In this document: piece by piece, positions 18,591-28,204 of the stretch
Position numbering within the stretch: position 1 is the first letter of the stretch
How the letters are laid out: the number at the start of each line of letters is the position of its first letter
NCBI GenBank assembly: GCA_027295805.1
Contig: JAPUKF010000276.1
Location: 1 to 34,488 of the forward strand
Direction: 5' to 3'
DNA from: Acidobacteriota bacterium
GTDB taxonomy: Bacteria > Acidobacteriota > Polarisedimenticolia > SMYD01
DNA: 34,488 nt
Notes under the pieces: model-generated
Database searches by the model: none
What the model saw: the letters and a program-made list of their open reading frames with translations, nothing else
Told to the model about the DNA's origin: nothing
Made by a program: the position numbers and the translations under genes

Positions 18591-18664
18591 TGGGGCGTCG
18601 TCCAATGGTAGGACATACGGCTCTGGACCGTACGATCGGGGTTCGAATCCCTGCGCCCCAGCCA
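18591..18664 (+). tRNA. tRNA-Gln(CTG)
   Basis: Acceptor TGGGGCG/CGCCCCA, anticodon loop CTCTGGA, GGTTCGAATCC, encoded CCA. Confidence 0.95.
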
Positions 18665-18729
18665 TTCCTCGCCACGCTGTCTAGGCCACCGCCGGCCACC
18701 CATCCTTGCCCTTCCGGCCAGGGAGATTC

Positions 18730-19008
18730 TCAGCCGCGGCCGCGGGTATCCGGGTCACCGTGCCCTTCGGGGAGGGGCTCGCTTCCAGGCCCCACCAGCA
18801 CCGCCTCGGGATGGATGCCGAAGTAGTTGATCTCCCGGCGGCGCACCTGGTCCGACAGAGAATCGCTGAGATATCCCTCTTCGGTGATCTCACCCTGCAG
18901 CAGGGCCTGGTAGTGCCAGCGGCAGAATGCCTGCGCGTGGACATGGTGGCAGCAACGCGTTACACCATCGTAGCTTGAGATATACCTGCACCGCGGGGAA
19001 TCTCGCAT
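18730..19008 (-). CDS. Small conserved-type protein with a CCCH zinc-knuckle-like motif
   Basis: MRDSPRCRYISSYDGVTRCCHHVHAQAFCRWHYQALLQGEI: C...G-x-x-CC...FC-x-x-H. TAAGAT 9 nt upstream of the ATG. Confidence 0.5.
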   Translation of the reverse strand: MRDSPRCRYISSYDGVTRCCHHVHAQAFCRWHYQALLQGEITEEGYLSDSLSDQVRRREINYFGIHPEAVLVGPGSEPLPEGHGDPDTRGRG

Positions 19009-19047
19009 GGCGAGCAAATCTTAGCAGCGGCCACCGGTCCTGATCAA

Positions 19048-21015
19048 TCAACTGTCCAGCAAACGATAGTGCAGGGCCTCAATCTGCTGGAAGAATTTCC
19101 GGTCCTTGGCTTTCTTGCTGTAAGAGGTGACCAGTTTCTTGATGGCCCCGGCCTGGTCATCATTGGGCTGAATAGTCAGCACCTCATCCATCTTCTTGGC
19201 CGCTTCGCGCAGATTGCCAGCGGCCAGAAGCTGCAGACCCCAGTTGTACCAGGAGTTGGCGATGTACCGCTGGTAGGGCTGGTCGCCACCTTTGTCTTCC
19301 ATGCGATAGAAACCGCGCAGGGCTACTTCAAAATCTTTTCTCTCAAAGGCGGCCACGGCGGCCTCATGATCGGCTTCCTGTTTGCCCTGCTGTTGAAGAT
19401 GAGTTTCCGTGCGCGTGACCCACGAGGAGATCTCCCCGTTGACGGGGTCCAGTGCCTGGGCGCGGCGAAATACTTCCAGCGCCGCCGTGGGACGGCTGGC
19501 GATGAAAAGATCCTGGCCCTGCTCGAGCAGCATGAGGGCCTGTCGCGCATCGTCCACCGACGACCCGGGATTACGCTCCGCCGTGACGACGGAAACCTCT
19601 GCCTGGTTGCCGGGCTCGGCCGTGGGCGCGGAGGGAGCCGCATCTTCCGTGGCAGGGACCGGATCGGTGGCAACGGTCTGGTGGCCACTGTCAGGAGGAC
19701 CGCCAAAATCAGACTGCGTCGAGAAGAGCCAGCCCATCTGCCAGGCAGACACCAGGGCGGCCAGCAGCACCACGGCGGCCATACCCCCCCATACCATGGG
19801 AGATCGCCCACCGGTTGAACGGCCCGGGTCACGGGGGATGACCGGTGCCGCCGCTACCTCCTTCCGGTTCGAGCGCAGCACCGCGGCCAGATCATTCTCG
19901 GTCATCTCGGGGATCGCATCCGCGCCGGCGGCGGCGGGAGCCGTCGCCGGCGGGGAGGGATCGGAAACCGGGGCCTGGGAAACTTTGGCATCACTTGCCG
20001 TGGGCAGGTCCGCGACATCGTCCAGGTCTTTAAACGGCGCTTCCACGATTTTCCCACCGGCGGCCCCCCGCCGGCTGTCGATAGTGGACGTCGCCTGCGC
20101 AGTCGTCCCCGGGGGAATCACTCCTGTGGCCGGCTCCTCATCCTGAAGTTCAATGGCCATGGGCGCGCCGGCGATGATCTCTTCGCCATCCTCAGCAGCC
20201 GTCGTCTCAGTCTCCTCTGCCGGGGAAAGCATATCCAGATCGATCTCGGGTGCAGACGGATCCGAACCTCTCCCCACCGGGCTGGAAGGCAGCCCACGTC
20301 CCAGGGGTGCCGGCTCCCCAGAGGACGGAGAGGAGCGCCCCCTCGGCGGCGCGTCGGACCCGGGGTTGCCGGTGGAGGGCAGGTCCTGAAGCTCTTCCAC
20401 GCTGGCAACCGGATCCGTCTTGCCGGCGGGCGTTCGCGGCGGCGCGGCGCCCCCTCCTTCTTCCTCATGCCGGCGGCGGGCGCGCTGGCGCAGCCCATCC
20501 ATGAGACGACGGGCCACGGGATGAGTTCGATCCAGGCTCAACGCCTGTTTGAGGTCGGGCAGAGCTTCGCTGACGTTGCCCGCCTGCAGGCTGCGCCGGG
20601 CGTTGGCCATGCAACGCATGATCTCCGGCTCGATGGCGCGAGCATGCTCCGCACGCTGCTCCAGTTTGCGCAAAGCCGTCCGCAAAGCCGGGCCGGCGCC
20701 TTTGGCATGCTTGTGAGAGGCGCTCAAGGCTTCTTCGAAGCGGCGCCGCTGCAAGAGGTCCTCGATCTCTTCCAGAACAGGGTCAAACGGAGGTTCATCT
20801 TCGCCATCGCCCTCAGACTGCAACATGGAGACTTTCTTGATGCCCTCACGGGCCCGGGGATTGGCGGGATCCACGTCCAGAATCTCCCGCCAGGCTCCCA
20901 CGGCGACAGAGTAATCGCCATTCATGTAGGCCTGTGCGGCCCGGTCCATCAGGTTGCGAATATCACTATCTTCAGGTGTTTCTTCGCTTTCCGGGCCGGG
21001 AGTCTGGTTTGTATC
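19048..21015 (-). CDS. TPR protein with a single internal TM segment
   Basis: TPR-like N-term (AAQAYMNGDYSVAVGAWREILDVDPANPRAREGIKKV), disordered middle, TM SPMVWGGMAAVVLLAALVSAWQMGWLF, C-terminal TPRs. Likely GTG start (VDTNQTPG) after AGAGGAG; the track ORF extends to 21039. Confidence 0.72.
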   Translation of the reverse strand, partial: DTNQTPGPESEETPEDSDIRNLMDRAAQAYMNGDYSVAVGAWREILDVDPANPRAREGIKKVSMLQSEGDGEDEPPFDPVLEEIEDLLQRRRFEEALSASHKHAKGAGPALRTALRKLEQRAEHARAIEPEIMRCMANARRSLQAGNVSEALPDLKQALSLDRTHPVARRLMDGLRQRARRRHEEEGGGAAPPRTPAGKTDPVASVEELQDLPSTGNPGSDAPPRGRSSPSSGEPAPLGRGLPSSPVGRGSDPSAPEIDLDMLSPAEETETTAAEDGEEIIAGAPMAIELQDEEPATGVIPPGTTAQATSTIDSRRGAAGGKIVEAPFKDLDDVADLPTASDAKVSQAPVSDPSPPATAPAAAGADAIPEMTENDLAAVLRSNRKEVAAAPVIPRDPGRSTGGRSPMVWGGMAAVVLLAALVSAWQMGWLFSTQSDFGGPPDSGHQTVATDPVPATEDAAPSAPTAEPGNQAEVSVVTAERNPGSSVDDARQALMLLEQGQDLFIASRPTAALEVFRRAQALDPVNGEISSWVTRTETHLQQQGKQEADHEAAVAAFERKDFEVALRGFYRMEDKGGDQPYQRYIANSWYNWGLQLLAAGNLREAAKKMDEVLTIQPNDDQAGAIKKLVTSYSKKAKDRKFFQQIEALHYRLLDS

Positions 21016-21098
21016 CACGAACGCTCCTCTTCCCTGCACATGAGGGTTCGCAAGGGAATCTAGGTTCCCCGGCGGCGGTTTTCAATCGTGAGGAGCCC

Positions 21099-21371
21099 TC
21101 AGCGCGGGGTCTGCCGGGCCAGGTAGCGGTCGCGGCAGGCGGAGGAGCAGAAATAGTGAACTTCGCCGCCTTTTTCCAGACGCAAGGCGCTTGTTTCGGG
21201 AATGAACGTCTCGCAGACTCGGTCGCGCACCATGCGCCCGGCGCGGCGGGCGGAGCGGACGGTTCTGCCCGGCCGAGGTGAGCCAGTAACAAGGAGAGCA
21301 GCCTGGAGCCTGCGCCAGAGCCACATGGCCCCCATGACGACCAGCACCCAGAGCAGGAACCGGGCGATCAT
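21099..21371 (-). CDS. Small membrane-anchored protein with YHS/TRASH-like metal-binding domain
   Basis: N-terminal TM MIARFLLWVLVVMGAMWLWRR; MVRDRVCETFIPETSALRLEKGGEVHYFCSSACRDRYLA; ATGA overlap with the upstream gene. Confidence 0.7.
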   Translation of the reverse strand: MIARFLLWVLVVMGAMWLWRRLQAALLVTGSPRPGRTVRSARRAGRMVRDRVCETFIPETSALRLEKGGEVHYFCSSACRDRYLARQTPR

Positions 21372-22012
21372 CCTGCTCGATCGCCACCACCCTCGTGCTT
21401 GGCCTCGGCCTGTTCGAGCTGGGTGCGCAGCTCCACTGCCTCGGGAATCCCCGGCTGAATGCTGTCCACGCGGTCCAGAGCCTGCCGGGCACGCGCCAGA
21501 TCGCCTTCCTCATGGTGATGGTTGACGAGATGCGCCGCCAGCAGGTAGTGGCTCTCCCAGCGGTTGGCGAACTTCGTGGTCATACGGGTCACCAGGTCGG
21601 CAAACTCTTCCTCCCGACCCAACGATTCCAGAGCCATGGCCCGTAAAAGTCCCGTCTGAAAGAGGTCCGGCTCCACGGCGTCAATGCGGTCGAGGAAACC
21701 CAGGGCCCTAGCCGGCATCCCAGCCTGCATGTAGATCTCGGCAAGTTGGGCGAGCACCTTCACATCCTCGGGGTTCGCCTCTAGGCGCCGGTTGAGATCG
21801 TCCAGCATGCCGCGTACATCAGCATGGGGGTCGGCGGCTGGCGCCGACTCTCCGGCTGCGGCTGGCGCCGGAGATGCCGGGGGTGCCAGGCCCCCCACCA
21901 TGGTGTCAGCGGTCATGAGGTAGGCCACGAGGAAGCCGGCGACAAAGCCCACTGCCAGACCGCCACCCAGCCAGATGCCCTGTTCACGCTTCAACGGTGA
22001 CCCCTCTCGCAA
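21368..22012 (-). CDS. Membrane-anchored TPR protein
   Basis: TM WLGGGLAVGFVAGFLVAYLM followed by TPR-like helices; TTG start at 22012 or, with a better SD context, 21994. Confidence 0.7.
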   Translation of the reverse strand: MREGSPLKREQGIWLGGGLAVGFVAGFLVAYLMTADTMVGGLAPPASPAPAAAGESAPAADPHADVRGMLDDLNRRLEANPEDVKVLAQLAEIYMQAGMPARALGFLDRIDAVEPDLFQTGLLRAMALESLGREEEFADLVTRMTTKFANRWESHYLLAAHLVNHHHEEGDLARARQALDRVDSIQPGIPEAVELRTQLEQAEAKHEGGGDRAG

Positions 22013-22018
22013 GCCTCA

Positions 22019-22048
22019 AGTCTATGGCCCGCCTCAACGCCAAGTCAA
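22019..22048 (-). promoter_or_regulatory. Promoter TTGACT-N18-TAGACT for the 22012..21099 gene pair
   Basis: Minus-strand -35 at 22048-22043 and -10 at 22024-22019. Confidence 0.4.
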
Positions 22049-22062
22049 GACGGCAGAGCAAC

Positions 22063-22091
22063 TTGACCGCGCTTCAGGGCGGACCTAAGTT
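22063..22091 (+). promoter_or_regulatory. Promoter candidate TTGACC-N17-TAAGTT for the oppC-like operon
   Basis: TTGACC 22063-22068, TAAGTT 22086-22091; back-to-back with the minus-strand promoter. Confidence 0.35.
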
Positions 22092-22122
22092 GCCCCGGGT
22101 TGCTCCCGGAGGAGGTCGCCGC

Positions 22123-23085
22123 GTGCCGCGCGCCCGTGCCAGCACGTCCCTGTCCATGCCGGCTGCCGTCCTGACCGCCGCCCCCACCGGCGCGGCGCGG
22201 GCAGCAGGGTCAGTCTCGCTGCGCGTGGGTGCCATCCTGGTCGCCCTGGTTCTCGGCATGGCCCTGATCGCCGACTGGGTCACGCCCTACCGCTATGACG
22301 AGATCGTCACCAGCAGAGCGGAGATTCCTCCCACGTCGCCGGACAGCCGTCACTGGCTGGGAACCGACGCCCTGGGGCGGGATCTTCTCACCCGCGTGGT
22401 CCATGGCGCCCGCATCTCCCTGGAAGTTGGTTTGGGGGGCGAGTTCATCGCCGTCCTTCTTGGGATGATCATGGGCTGCCTCGCCGGGTGGCGGGGTGGC
22501 TGGGTGGATGCCGCCTGCATGCGCCTGGTGGACGTGGTTCTCGCCTTCCCCGTTCCCTTGGTGGTCCTGGCGGTGGTGGCCGCCGTGCCTGATGCCGGAT
22601 CGCTGCCTCTGATCGGGCGCCTCCCCCACCCGGGGATTGCCCTCATCTCCCTGATGCTGGGCCTGGTGGGCTGGGCACCGATCACCCGCCTGGTGCGCGC
22701 CCAGATCATGGCTGCGCGCAGCACCGCCTACACCGAGGCCGCGCGCGCGCTGGGGGCCGGGGACCTGAGGGTTCTCTGGCACCACCTACTGCCAAACTGC
22801 CTTTCACCGGTTCTCGTGGCGGCCACCCTGGGGATCGCCGGCAACATGCTCGCTGAGGCTTGGCTGTCCTTCCTCGGCCTGGGCGCCCGGCCACCCCTCC
22901 CGTCCTGGGGATCCATGATCCTCCAGGGGCAGGGGCAACTGACCCTGCATCCCCTGGTCTGCGTGGTGCCCGGCCTGGCGCTGGCATTGACCGTTCTGGG
23001 ATTCAATCTTTTGGGTGACGGATTGCGGGATCGACTGGACCCGCGTCTTGCCGGCAGCACCCGTCCCGGCCCGGAGGTTCCGTGA
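22123..23085 (+). CDS. Peptide ABC transporter permease, OppC/DppC-like
   Basis: HWLGTDALGRDLLTRVVHGARISLEVG; EAARALGAGDLRVLWHHLLPN; GTG start at 22123 preceded by GGAGGAGG. Confidence 0.9.
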   Translation: MPRARASTSLSMPAAVLTAAPTGAARAAGSVSLRVGAILVALVLGMALIADWVTPYRYDEIVTSRAEIPPTSPDSRHWLGTDALGRDLLTRVVHGARISLEVGLGGEFIAVLLGMIMGCLAGWRGGWVDAACMRLVDVVLAFPVPLVVLAVVAAVPDAGSLPLIGRLPHPGIALISLMLGLVGWAPITRLVRAQIMAARSTAYTEAARALGAGDLRVLWHHLLPNCLSPVLVAATLGIAGNMLAEAWLSFLGLGARPPLPSWGSMILQGQGQLTLHPLVCVVPGLALALTVLGFNLLGDGLRDRLDPRLAGSTRPGPEVP

Positions 23086-24689
23086 TGATGTGGAGACGTA
23101 CCTTGGCCCTGCTGATTCTTGCCGCCACAGCAGCCTGTGCCGGCAGCGCCGGCACCACTGAACAGACCCTTCGCTTTCGCCTGCGGGAAGACCCGCCGAC
23201 CATCGATCCCGCGTTTGTGACGGACCAGGTCAGCGCCACGGTAGTCCGCCGCCTTCATGCCGGGTTGGTTGATTTCGATCCTGAAACTCTGGAGATCGTC
23301 CCTCGGGTCGCCGAGCGCTGGGACATCAGCGATGACGGCACCATTTATACTTTCCACCTCCGCAAGGGGGTTCTCTTTCACAATGGCCGTGAGGTCACCG
23401 CCGAGGACGCGGCCTGGTCACTCCGCCGGCTGGTGGATCCCGCGACCCACTCCCAGCGGGCATGGATTCTTTCGCCGGTGCGCGGCGCCACGGCCTTCCG
23501 GGAAGGGCAAGCCCAGGACGTGGAGGGGATCATCGTCGAAGATCCCTTCACCCTGCGTCTGGAACTGGAACAGGCTTATGCCCCGTTCCTTGGCCAACTT
23601 GCCATGGAGAATGCCGCCATCCTGCCCCGGGAAACCTGGGGATCGCCTCCTGCAGATCCCGGCTCACCGGACTACAACATCGGCTGCGGACCTTTTCATC
23701 TGGTGGAGTGGGTGCATTCCAATTACATGACGGTGGCGGCTTTCGACGACTATTACGCCGGACGACCGACCCTGGATCGCATCATCTTTCGCTTCATCGG
23801 CAACCTCTCCACGTCCCTGGAAGAGTATCGAGCCGGCGGCCTGGATATCCTGGACGAGATCGTCAGCGGCCAGCGCCACGCCCTCCGGGAACAGTTGGGT
23901 GACGAGCTGCGCCAGTGGCCCCAGATGGCCGCCTACTTCTTCGGATTCAACCACCAGGTGGCGCCGTTCAAAGGGAACCGGGCCCTGCGTCAGGCCATCA
24001 ATTACGCCGTGGACAAGGAATACATCTGCCGGGTCCTCCAGGAGGGGAAGGATATTCCCCAGACCGGAATTCTGCCGCCGGGTATTCCCGGTTACAACCC
24101 CGATCTGAAAGGCTATCCGCACAACCTGAAGAAGGCGAAAGAGTTGATGATCGAAGCCGGCTACCCCGGCGGCGAGGGACTGCCGGAAATCCCCATGCTC
24201 TACAACACCAGCGAAAACCATCAGCGTATCGCCACCCAGATTCAGAGCGACCTGGCCAAGATCGGAGTGCGGGTCAGCCTGCGCAATCTGGACTGGGCTT
24301 CATTTCTGCACGCCGTGGAAGGCAACACCAAGGACCACAGTGAAACGCCGTTCTTCAGGCTGGGATGGTTCGCCGATTACCCGGACCCTGACAACTTTCT
24401 CTATGTGCTGCTTCATTCCGACAACTGGGGTCCAGCGGGGAATAACTCACTCTATTCAAATCCCGAATTCGATCGTCTGGTGGATGAGGCACGCAGCCTC
24501 ACCGACATGAAGGACCGCATCCCGTTGTACCGGCAGGCGGAGAAGCTGGCCGTGGAGGATGCCGCCTGGCTGTTCCTTTATTTCTATGAGGACGAAGCAT
24601 TGGTCAAGCCGTATGTGCGCAACTTCGTGCTCTCCCCCATGGGAGACCAGATGGCACCCCTCGAGAACATCACCCTAGACCTCCATTGA
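23082..24689 (+). CDS. Peptide ABC transporter substrate-binding protein (SBP_bac_5)
   Basis: LRFRLREDPPTIDPAFVTDQVSATVVRRLHAGLVDFDPETLEIVPRVAERWDISDDGTIYTFHLRKGVLFHNGREVTAEDAAWSLRR; NIGCGPFHLVEW. GTGA overlap with the preceding gene. Confidence 0.94.
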   Translation: MMMWRRTLALLILAATAACAGSAGTTEQTLRFRLREDPPTIDPAFVTDQVSATVVRRLHAGLVDFDPETLEIVPRVAERWDISDDGTIYTFHLRKGVLFHNGREVTAEDAAWSLRRLVDPATHSQRAWILSPVRGATAFREGQAQDVEGIIVEDPFTLRLELEQAYAPFLGQLAMENAAILPRETWGSPPADPGSPDYNIGCGPFHLVEWVHSNYMTVAAFDDYYAGRPTLDRIIFRFIGNLSTSLEEYRAGGLDILDEIVSGQRHALREQLGDELRQWPQMAAYFFGFNHQVAPFKGNRALRQAINYAVDKEYICRVLQEGKDIPQTGILPPGIPGYNPDLKGYPHNLKKAKELMIEAGYPGGEGLPEIPMLYNTSENHQRIATQIQSDLAKIGVRVSLRNLDWASFLHAVEGNTKDHSETPFFRLGWFADYPDPDNFLYVLLHSDNWGPAGNNSLYSNPEFDRLVDEARSLTDMKDRIPLYRQAEKLAVEDAAWLFLYFYEDEALVKPYVRNFVLSPMGDQMAPLENITLDLH

Positions 24690-25663
24690 TCACTTACGCT
24701 CTGCGCCGCCTCCTGCTCCTGGGCCCGGTCCTGCTGGTCGTCGCCACCGTGGCGTGGCTGGCGGTCTTCGTCCTTCCCGGCGACCCGGCACGCCTGCTGG
24801 CCGGGCAGACCGCCGACCCTGAAGTCATTGCGCGGGTCCGCGCCGACTGGGGCCTGGACGCCCCGCCGTGGGTCCAGTACGGGCAGTACCTCAGCCGCCT
24901 GGCCCACCTGGATCTGGGCAGGTCCTACGTGGACAGGCGGCCCGTGACAACCATCCTTCTGGAGCACCTCCCTGCATCGCTGGTGCTGGCCATCAGCGCG
25001 GTCACCCTGGCCCTGCTCATGGGCCTTGTCTGCGGCACCCTTGCGGCCCTCCATCGCGGCACATGGATCGATGCCACCGTCCTGGGCGGTTCTCTCCTGG
25101 GCCTCTCGACGCCGGTGTTCTGGCTGGGCCTCATGCTGGTGCTGGCTCTGGCTTCCAGCCGCGGTCTGGGCTGGTTTCCCGTCTCGGGTTATGGCCCGGT
25201 GGGTGCACCTTCATTCCATCTCGCGGGTCTTCCCATCCGCCTCCCCTCACCGGCCAACCTGATCCTGCCGGCCCTGACCCTGGCCCTGGTATCGGCCGGT
25301 TCACTGGCGCGCATGACCCGCTCCGCCATTCTGGATGTCCTGCGCCAGGACTACATCCGGGCCGCCCGGGGTCGCGGGCTTTCCGCCTGGCGTGTACTGG
25401 GACGCCACGCCCTGCGCAACGCTCTGATACCGGTGGTGACCTTCGCCGGCCTGGACCTGGCCGCACTGGTCGGTGGCGCCATCGCCACCGAGTCGGTCTT
25501 CGCCTGGCCCGGGCTGGGCAAGATCGTGGTGCGCGCCATTCACGCTCGCGACCTGCCCCTGGTGGAGGGCAGCATCCTGGCCATGACCACCGGATTCGTC
25601 CTGGTCACCCTTCTGGTGGACCTTTCCTATGGCTGGATCGATCCGCGCACGCGCACGCACTGA
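24686..25663 (+). CDS. Peptide ABC transporter permease, OppB/DppB-like
   Basis: MITYALRRLLLLGPVLLVVATVAWLAVFVLPGDPARLLAGQ; YIRAARGRGLSAWRVLGRHALRNALIPVVTFAGL; TTG start in a TTGA overlap. Confidence 0.92.
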   Translation: MITYALRRLLLLGPVLLVVATVAWLAVFVLPGDPARLLAGQTADPEVIARVRADWGLDAPPWVQYGQYLSRLAHLDLGRSYVDRRPVTTILLEHLPASLVLAISAVTLALLMGLVCGTLAALHRGTWIDATVLGGSLLGLSTPVFWLGLMLVLALASSRGLGWFPVSGYGPVGAPSFHLAGLPIRLPSPANLILPALTLALVSAGSLARMTRSAILDVLRQDYIRAARGRGLSAWRVLGRHALRNALIPVVTFAGLDLAALVGGAIATESVFAWPGLGKIVVRAIHARDLPLVEGSILAMTTGFVLVTLLVDLSYGWIDPRTRTH

Positions 25664-25709
25664 CCGTTCAGGCCGCCTGCGGGCGGTGATGCGCGTGGTA
25701 GACTCACAT

Positions 25710-26792
25710 ATGAGCCTCTCCCGCCTGAACAGGATTCAGCCGACCTCCCTCCTGGGCACATCACGGACTTCCCTGTCCCTGCTGCTGAACCGGAGGGGCG
25801 AGTCCTCCTACCGCGGTGACCAGATCTTTCGCTGGATTCACGAGCGCCGGGAGGCCGATTTCCAGGCCATGTCCGACCTCCCGGCGTCGCTGCGCGCAAG
25901 CCTCGCCCGGGACTACACGGTGGCCCGGCCGCAGGTGGCGGGCCGCAGCCAGGCCGGCGACGGCACCTCCAAATGGGTGCTGAGGCTGGCCGACGGCGCT
26001 GAGATCGAGACCGTCTTCATTCCCTATGCCCACCGGCTCACCCTGTGCGTATCCTCGCAGGTCGGTTGTGCCTTCGGCTGCACCTTTTGCGCCACAGCGG
26101 CCATGGGACGCGTCCGGGATCTGACCGCGGCGGAGATCATCGGCCAGGTTCTCACGCTCCTGGAAGGACATGAGGTAGCTCCCGACCGGCGCTTCAATAT
26201 TGTGTTCATGGGAATGGGCGAGCCCCTGGATAACTTTGATGAAGTGATGACCGCCTTCGATATTCTCACCGACCCCCTGGGAGCAGGACTCTCCTGGCGG
26301 CGCATCACTCTCTCCACCGTGGGGCATGTGGACGGCATCCGGCGCCTTGGGGCGCGGCAACACCGCCCCCGCCTGGCGGTCTCTCTCAACGCCACCACCG
26401 ATCTCCTCCGCGGCCGCATCATGCCGATCAACAAGAAATGGCCCCTGGCGGTTCTCCGGCAGGCCATGGCAGACTTCCCGGTGCGGCCGGGAGAGCGCAT
26501 CACCTGCGAATATGTGCTCATGGCCGGTGAAACCGACGACTGCGAGGACGCCCGACGTCTGGCACGATTCCTCCATGGCCTGCCGGCGCGGCTGAACCTG
26601 ATTCCCTGGAACCCCTCCCCCGGACTCCCCCACGCCCGTCCCGACGATGCCACCATCGAAAGATTTCGGGATGCGCTTCTGCGCCGGGGTCTGGATGCCA
26701 GCATCCGCTTCTCGCGTGGTGGCGAGGCGGCCGCGGCTTGCGGCCAGCTTGTCACTTCCCGTGATGCTTCACCCTGGAGACAACACTCATGA
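25710..26792 (+). CDS. rlmN: 23S rRNA (adenine(2503)-C(2))-methyltransferase
   Basis: SSQVGCAFGCTFCATAAMG (CxxxCxxC), NIVFMGMGEPLDNFDEV, RLAVSLNATTDLLRGRIMPINKKWPL, C-terminal EAAAACGQL. Confidence 0.96.
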   Translation: MSLSRLNRIQPTSLLGTSRTSLSLLLNRRGESSYRGDQIFRWIHERREADFQAMSDLPASLRASLARDYTVARPQVAGRSQAGDGTSKWVLRLADGAEIETVFIPYAHRLTLCVSSQVGCAFGCTFCATAAMGRVRDLTAAEIIGQVLTLLEGHEVAPDRRFNIVFMGMGEPLDNFDEVMTAFDILTDPLGAGLSWRRITLSTVGHVDGIRRLGARQHRPRLAVSLNATTDLLRGRIMPINKKWPLAVLRQAMADFPVRPGERITCEYVLMAGETDDCEDARRLARFLHGLPARLNLIPWNPSPGLPHARPDDATIERFRDALLRRGLDASIRFSRGGEAAAACGQLVTSRDASPWRQHS

Positions 26793-28204
26793 GACGTTGG
26801 ACCTCTCTCGCCGCCCTGGCGACCGCCATGCTCCTGGCACCCGCCGTGGCCGACGCGGTCCCACCCCACCCCCTGCAGGATCAGGTCTTCCGTGCCCGGG
26901 ACATGGTCATGCCATCCCTCGTCCACATCGAACCGATCCTGGAAGTCTTCCGCATGGGAGAACGCGGCAACATAGCCGTGACCGGCTCCGGCGTCATCTT
27001 CTCGGCCGACGGCTACGTGCTCACCAACAACCACGTGGTGGAAAACGCCACCCGCGTCACTTGCACTCTCTCGGACCAGCGGGAAGTCGCCGCTGATCTG
27101 GTCGGCCGCGACCCCCTGACGGACCTGGCCGTTCTCAAGCTGCGTGAGGCCACTCCGCCCGACGGCTGGCCTCACGCCGAACTGGGCGATTCCGATGCCT
27201 TGCAGGTGGGCGAGTATGTCATGGCCATGGGCAGCCCCCTGGGCCTGTCCCGCTCCCTCTCGGTGGGCGTGATCTCCAGCCTGAACCGGTTCATCCCCGC
27301 CAGCCAGATGCCGTCGGGTTCGCCAACGGGCCTCTACAACACGTGGATCCAGACCGACGCAGCCATCAATCCCGGCAACAGTGGCGGGCCACTGGTGTCC
27401 CTGGATGGCAAGGTGATCGGCATCAACGCCCGCGCCATTCCCATCTTCGGCGAGAACATCGGCTTCGCCATTCCGGTGAGCCTCGCCCGGGAGATCGCCC
27501 GTGACCTGATCCTGACCGGCGAGGTTCAGCGCTCGTGGGTCGGCGTCCGCTGGCAGAGCACCGAGAACCTTGCAGGTTTCTTCGACCTGAGCGACAAAGA
27601 TCCGCAAGGAGCCGTGGTCGGCAGCATCACCCACGGCTCCCCCGCCGAGGAGGCCGGTCTGCAAGCCGGCGACGTGGTTCTGGAATACGACGGTGAACCG
27701 GTGAACGTTCGCTTTGAAGAGCAGATTCCGGCCCTCGAAAAACGGATTGCCAACACCCCCGTAGGCCGCCAGGTCCCGTTGCTCGTCCTCCGCCAGGGCC
27801 AGCATCAGCAGGTCACCATGACCACGCAGCGCCGCGCCAAGACCGAGGGCGGTCAGAAGGATCATCCTCAATGGGGTTTCACGGTACGGGAAGTCACGCA
27901 GGAGATGGCCACTTCTCTCAACCTGCCGGGGCCCGGGGGGGTCATGGTCACGGGAGTGAAACCAGGTTCGTTCGCGGCCGAAGCCGGGCTGCGCCCGGGC
28001 GATCTAGTGATGCGCCTGGAAAACATCGAGATTGAAGACCTGGCGCACTGGTCACAGGCCGCCCAGGAGGCGGTAGAGCAGGCCACCAACCGCTTGTTGC
28101 TCACGGTGAAGCGCGGACCGGTGCGCTATTTCGTCGTTCTCAAGCCGATCTACACCCAACCCACGGCCCTGAAGGCACCGGCCTCCTCACGGAAAAGCTC
28201 ATGA
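26789..28204 (+). CDS. HtrA/Deg-family serine protease with two PDZ domains
   Basis: Intact triad contexts VLTNNHVVENA, DPLTDLAVLKL, NPGNSGGPLV; two PDZ-like regions; signal peptide; ATGA overlap with rlmN. Confidence 0.95.
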   Translation: MRRWTSLAALATAMLLAPAVADAVPPHPLQDQVFRARDMVMPSLVHIEPILEVFRMGERGNIAVTGSGVIFSADGYVLTNNHVVENATRVTCTLSDQREVAADLVGRDPLTDLAVLKLREATPPDGWPHAELGDSDALQVGEYVMAMGSPLGLSRSLSVGVISSLNRFIPASQMPSGSPTGLYNTWIQTDAAINPGNSGGPLVSLDGKVIGINARAIPIFGENIGFAIPVSLAREIARDLILTGEVQRSWVGVRWQSTENLAGFFDLSDKDPQGAVVGSITHGSPAEEAGLQAGDVVLEYDGEPVNVRFEEQIPALEKRIANTPVGRQVPLLVLRQGQHQQVTMTTQRRAKTEGGQKDHPQWGFTVREVTQEMATSLNLPGPGGVMVTGVKPGSFAAEAGLRPGDLVMRLENIEIEDLAHWSQAAQEAVEQATNRLLLTVKRGPVRYFVVLKPIYTQPTALKAPASSRKSS

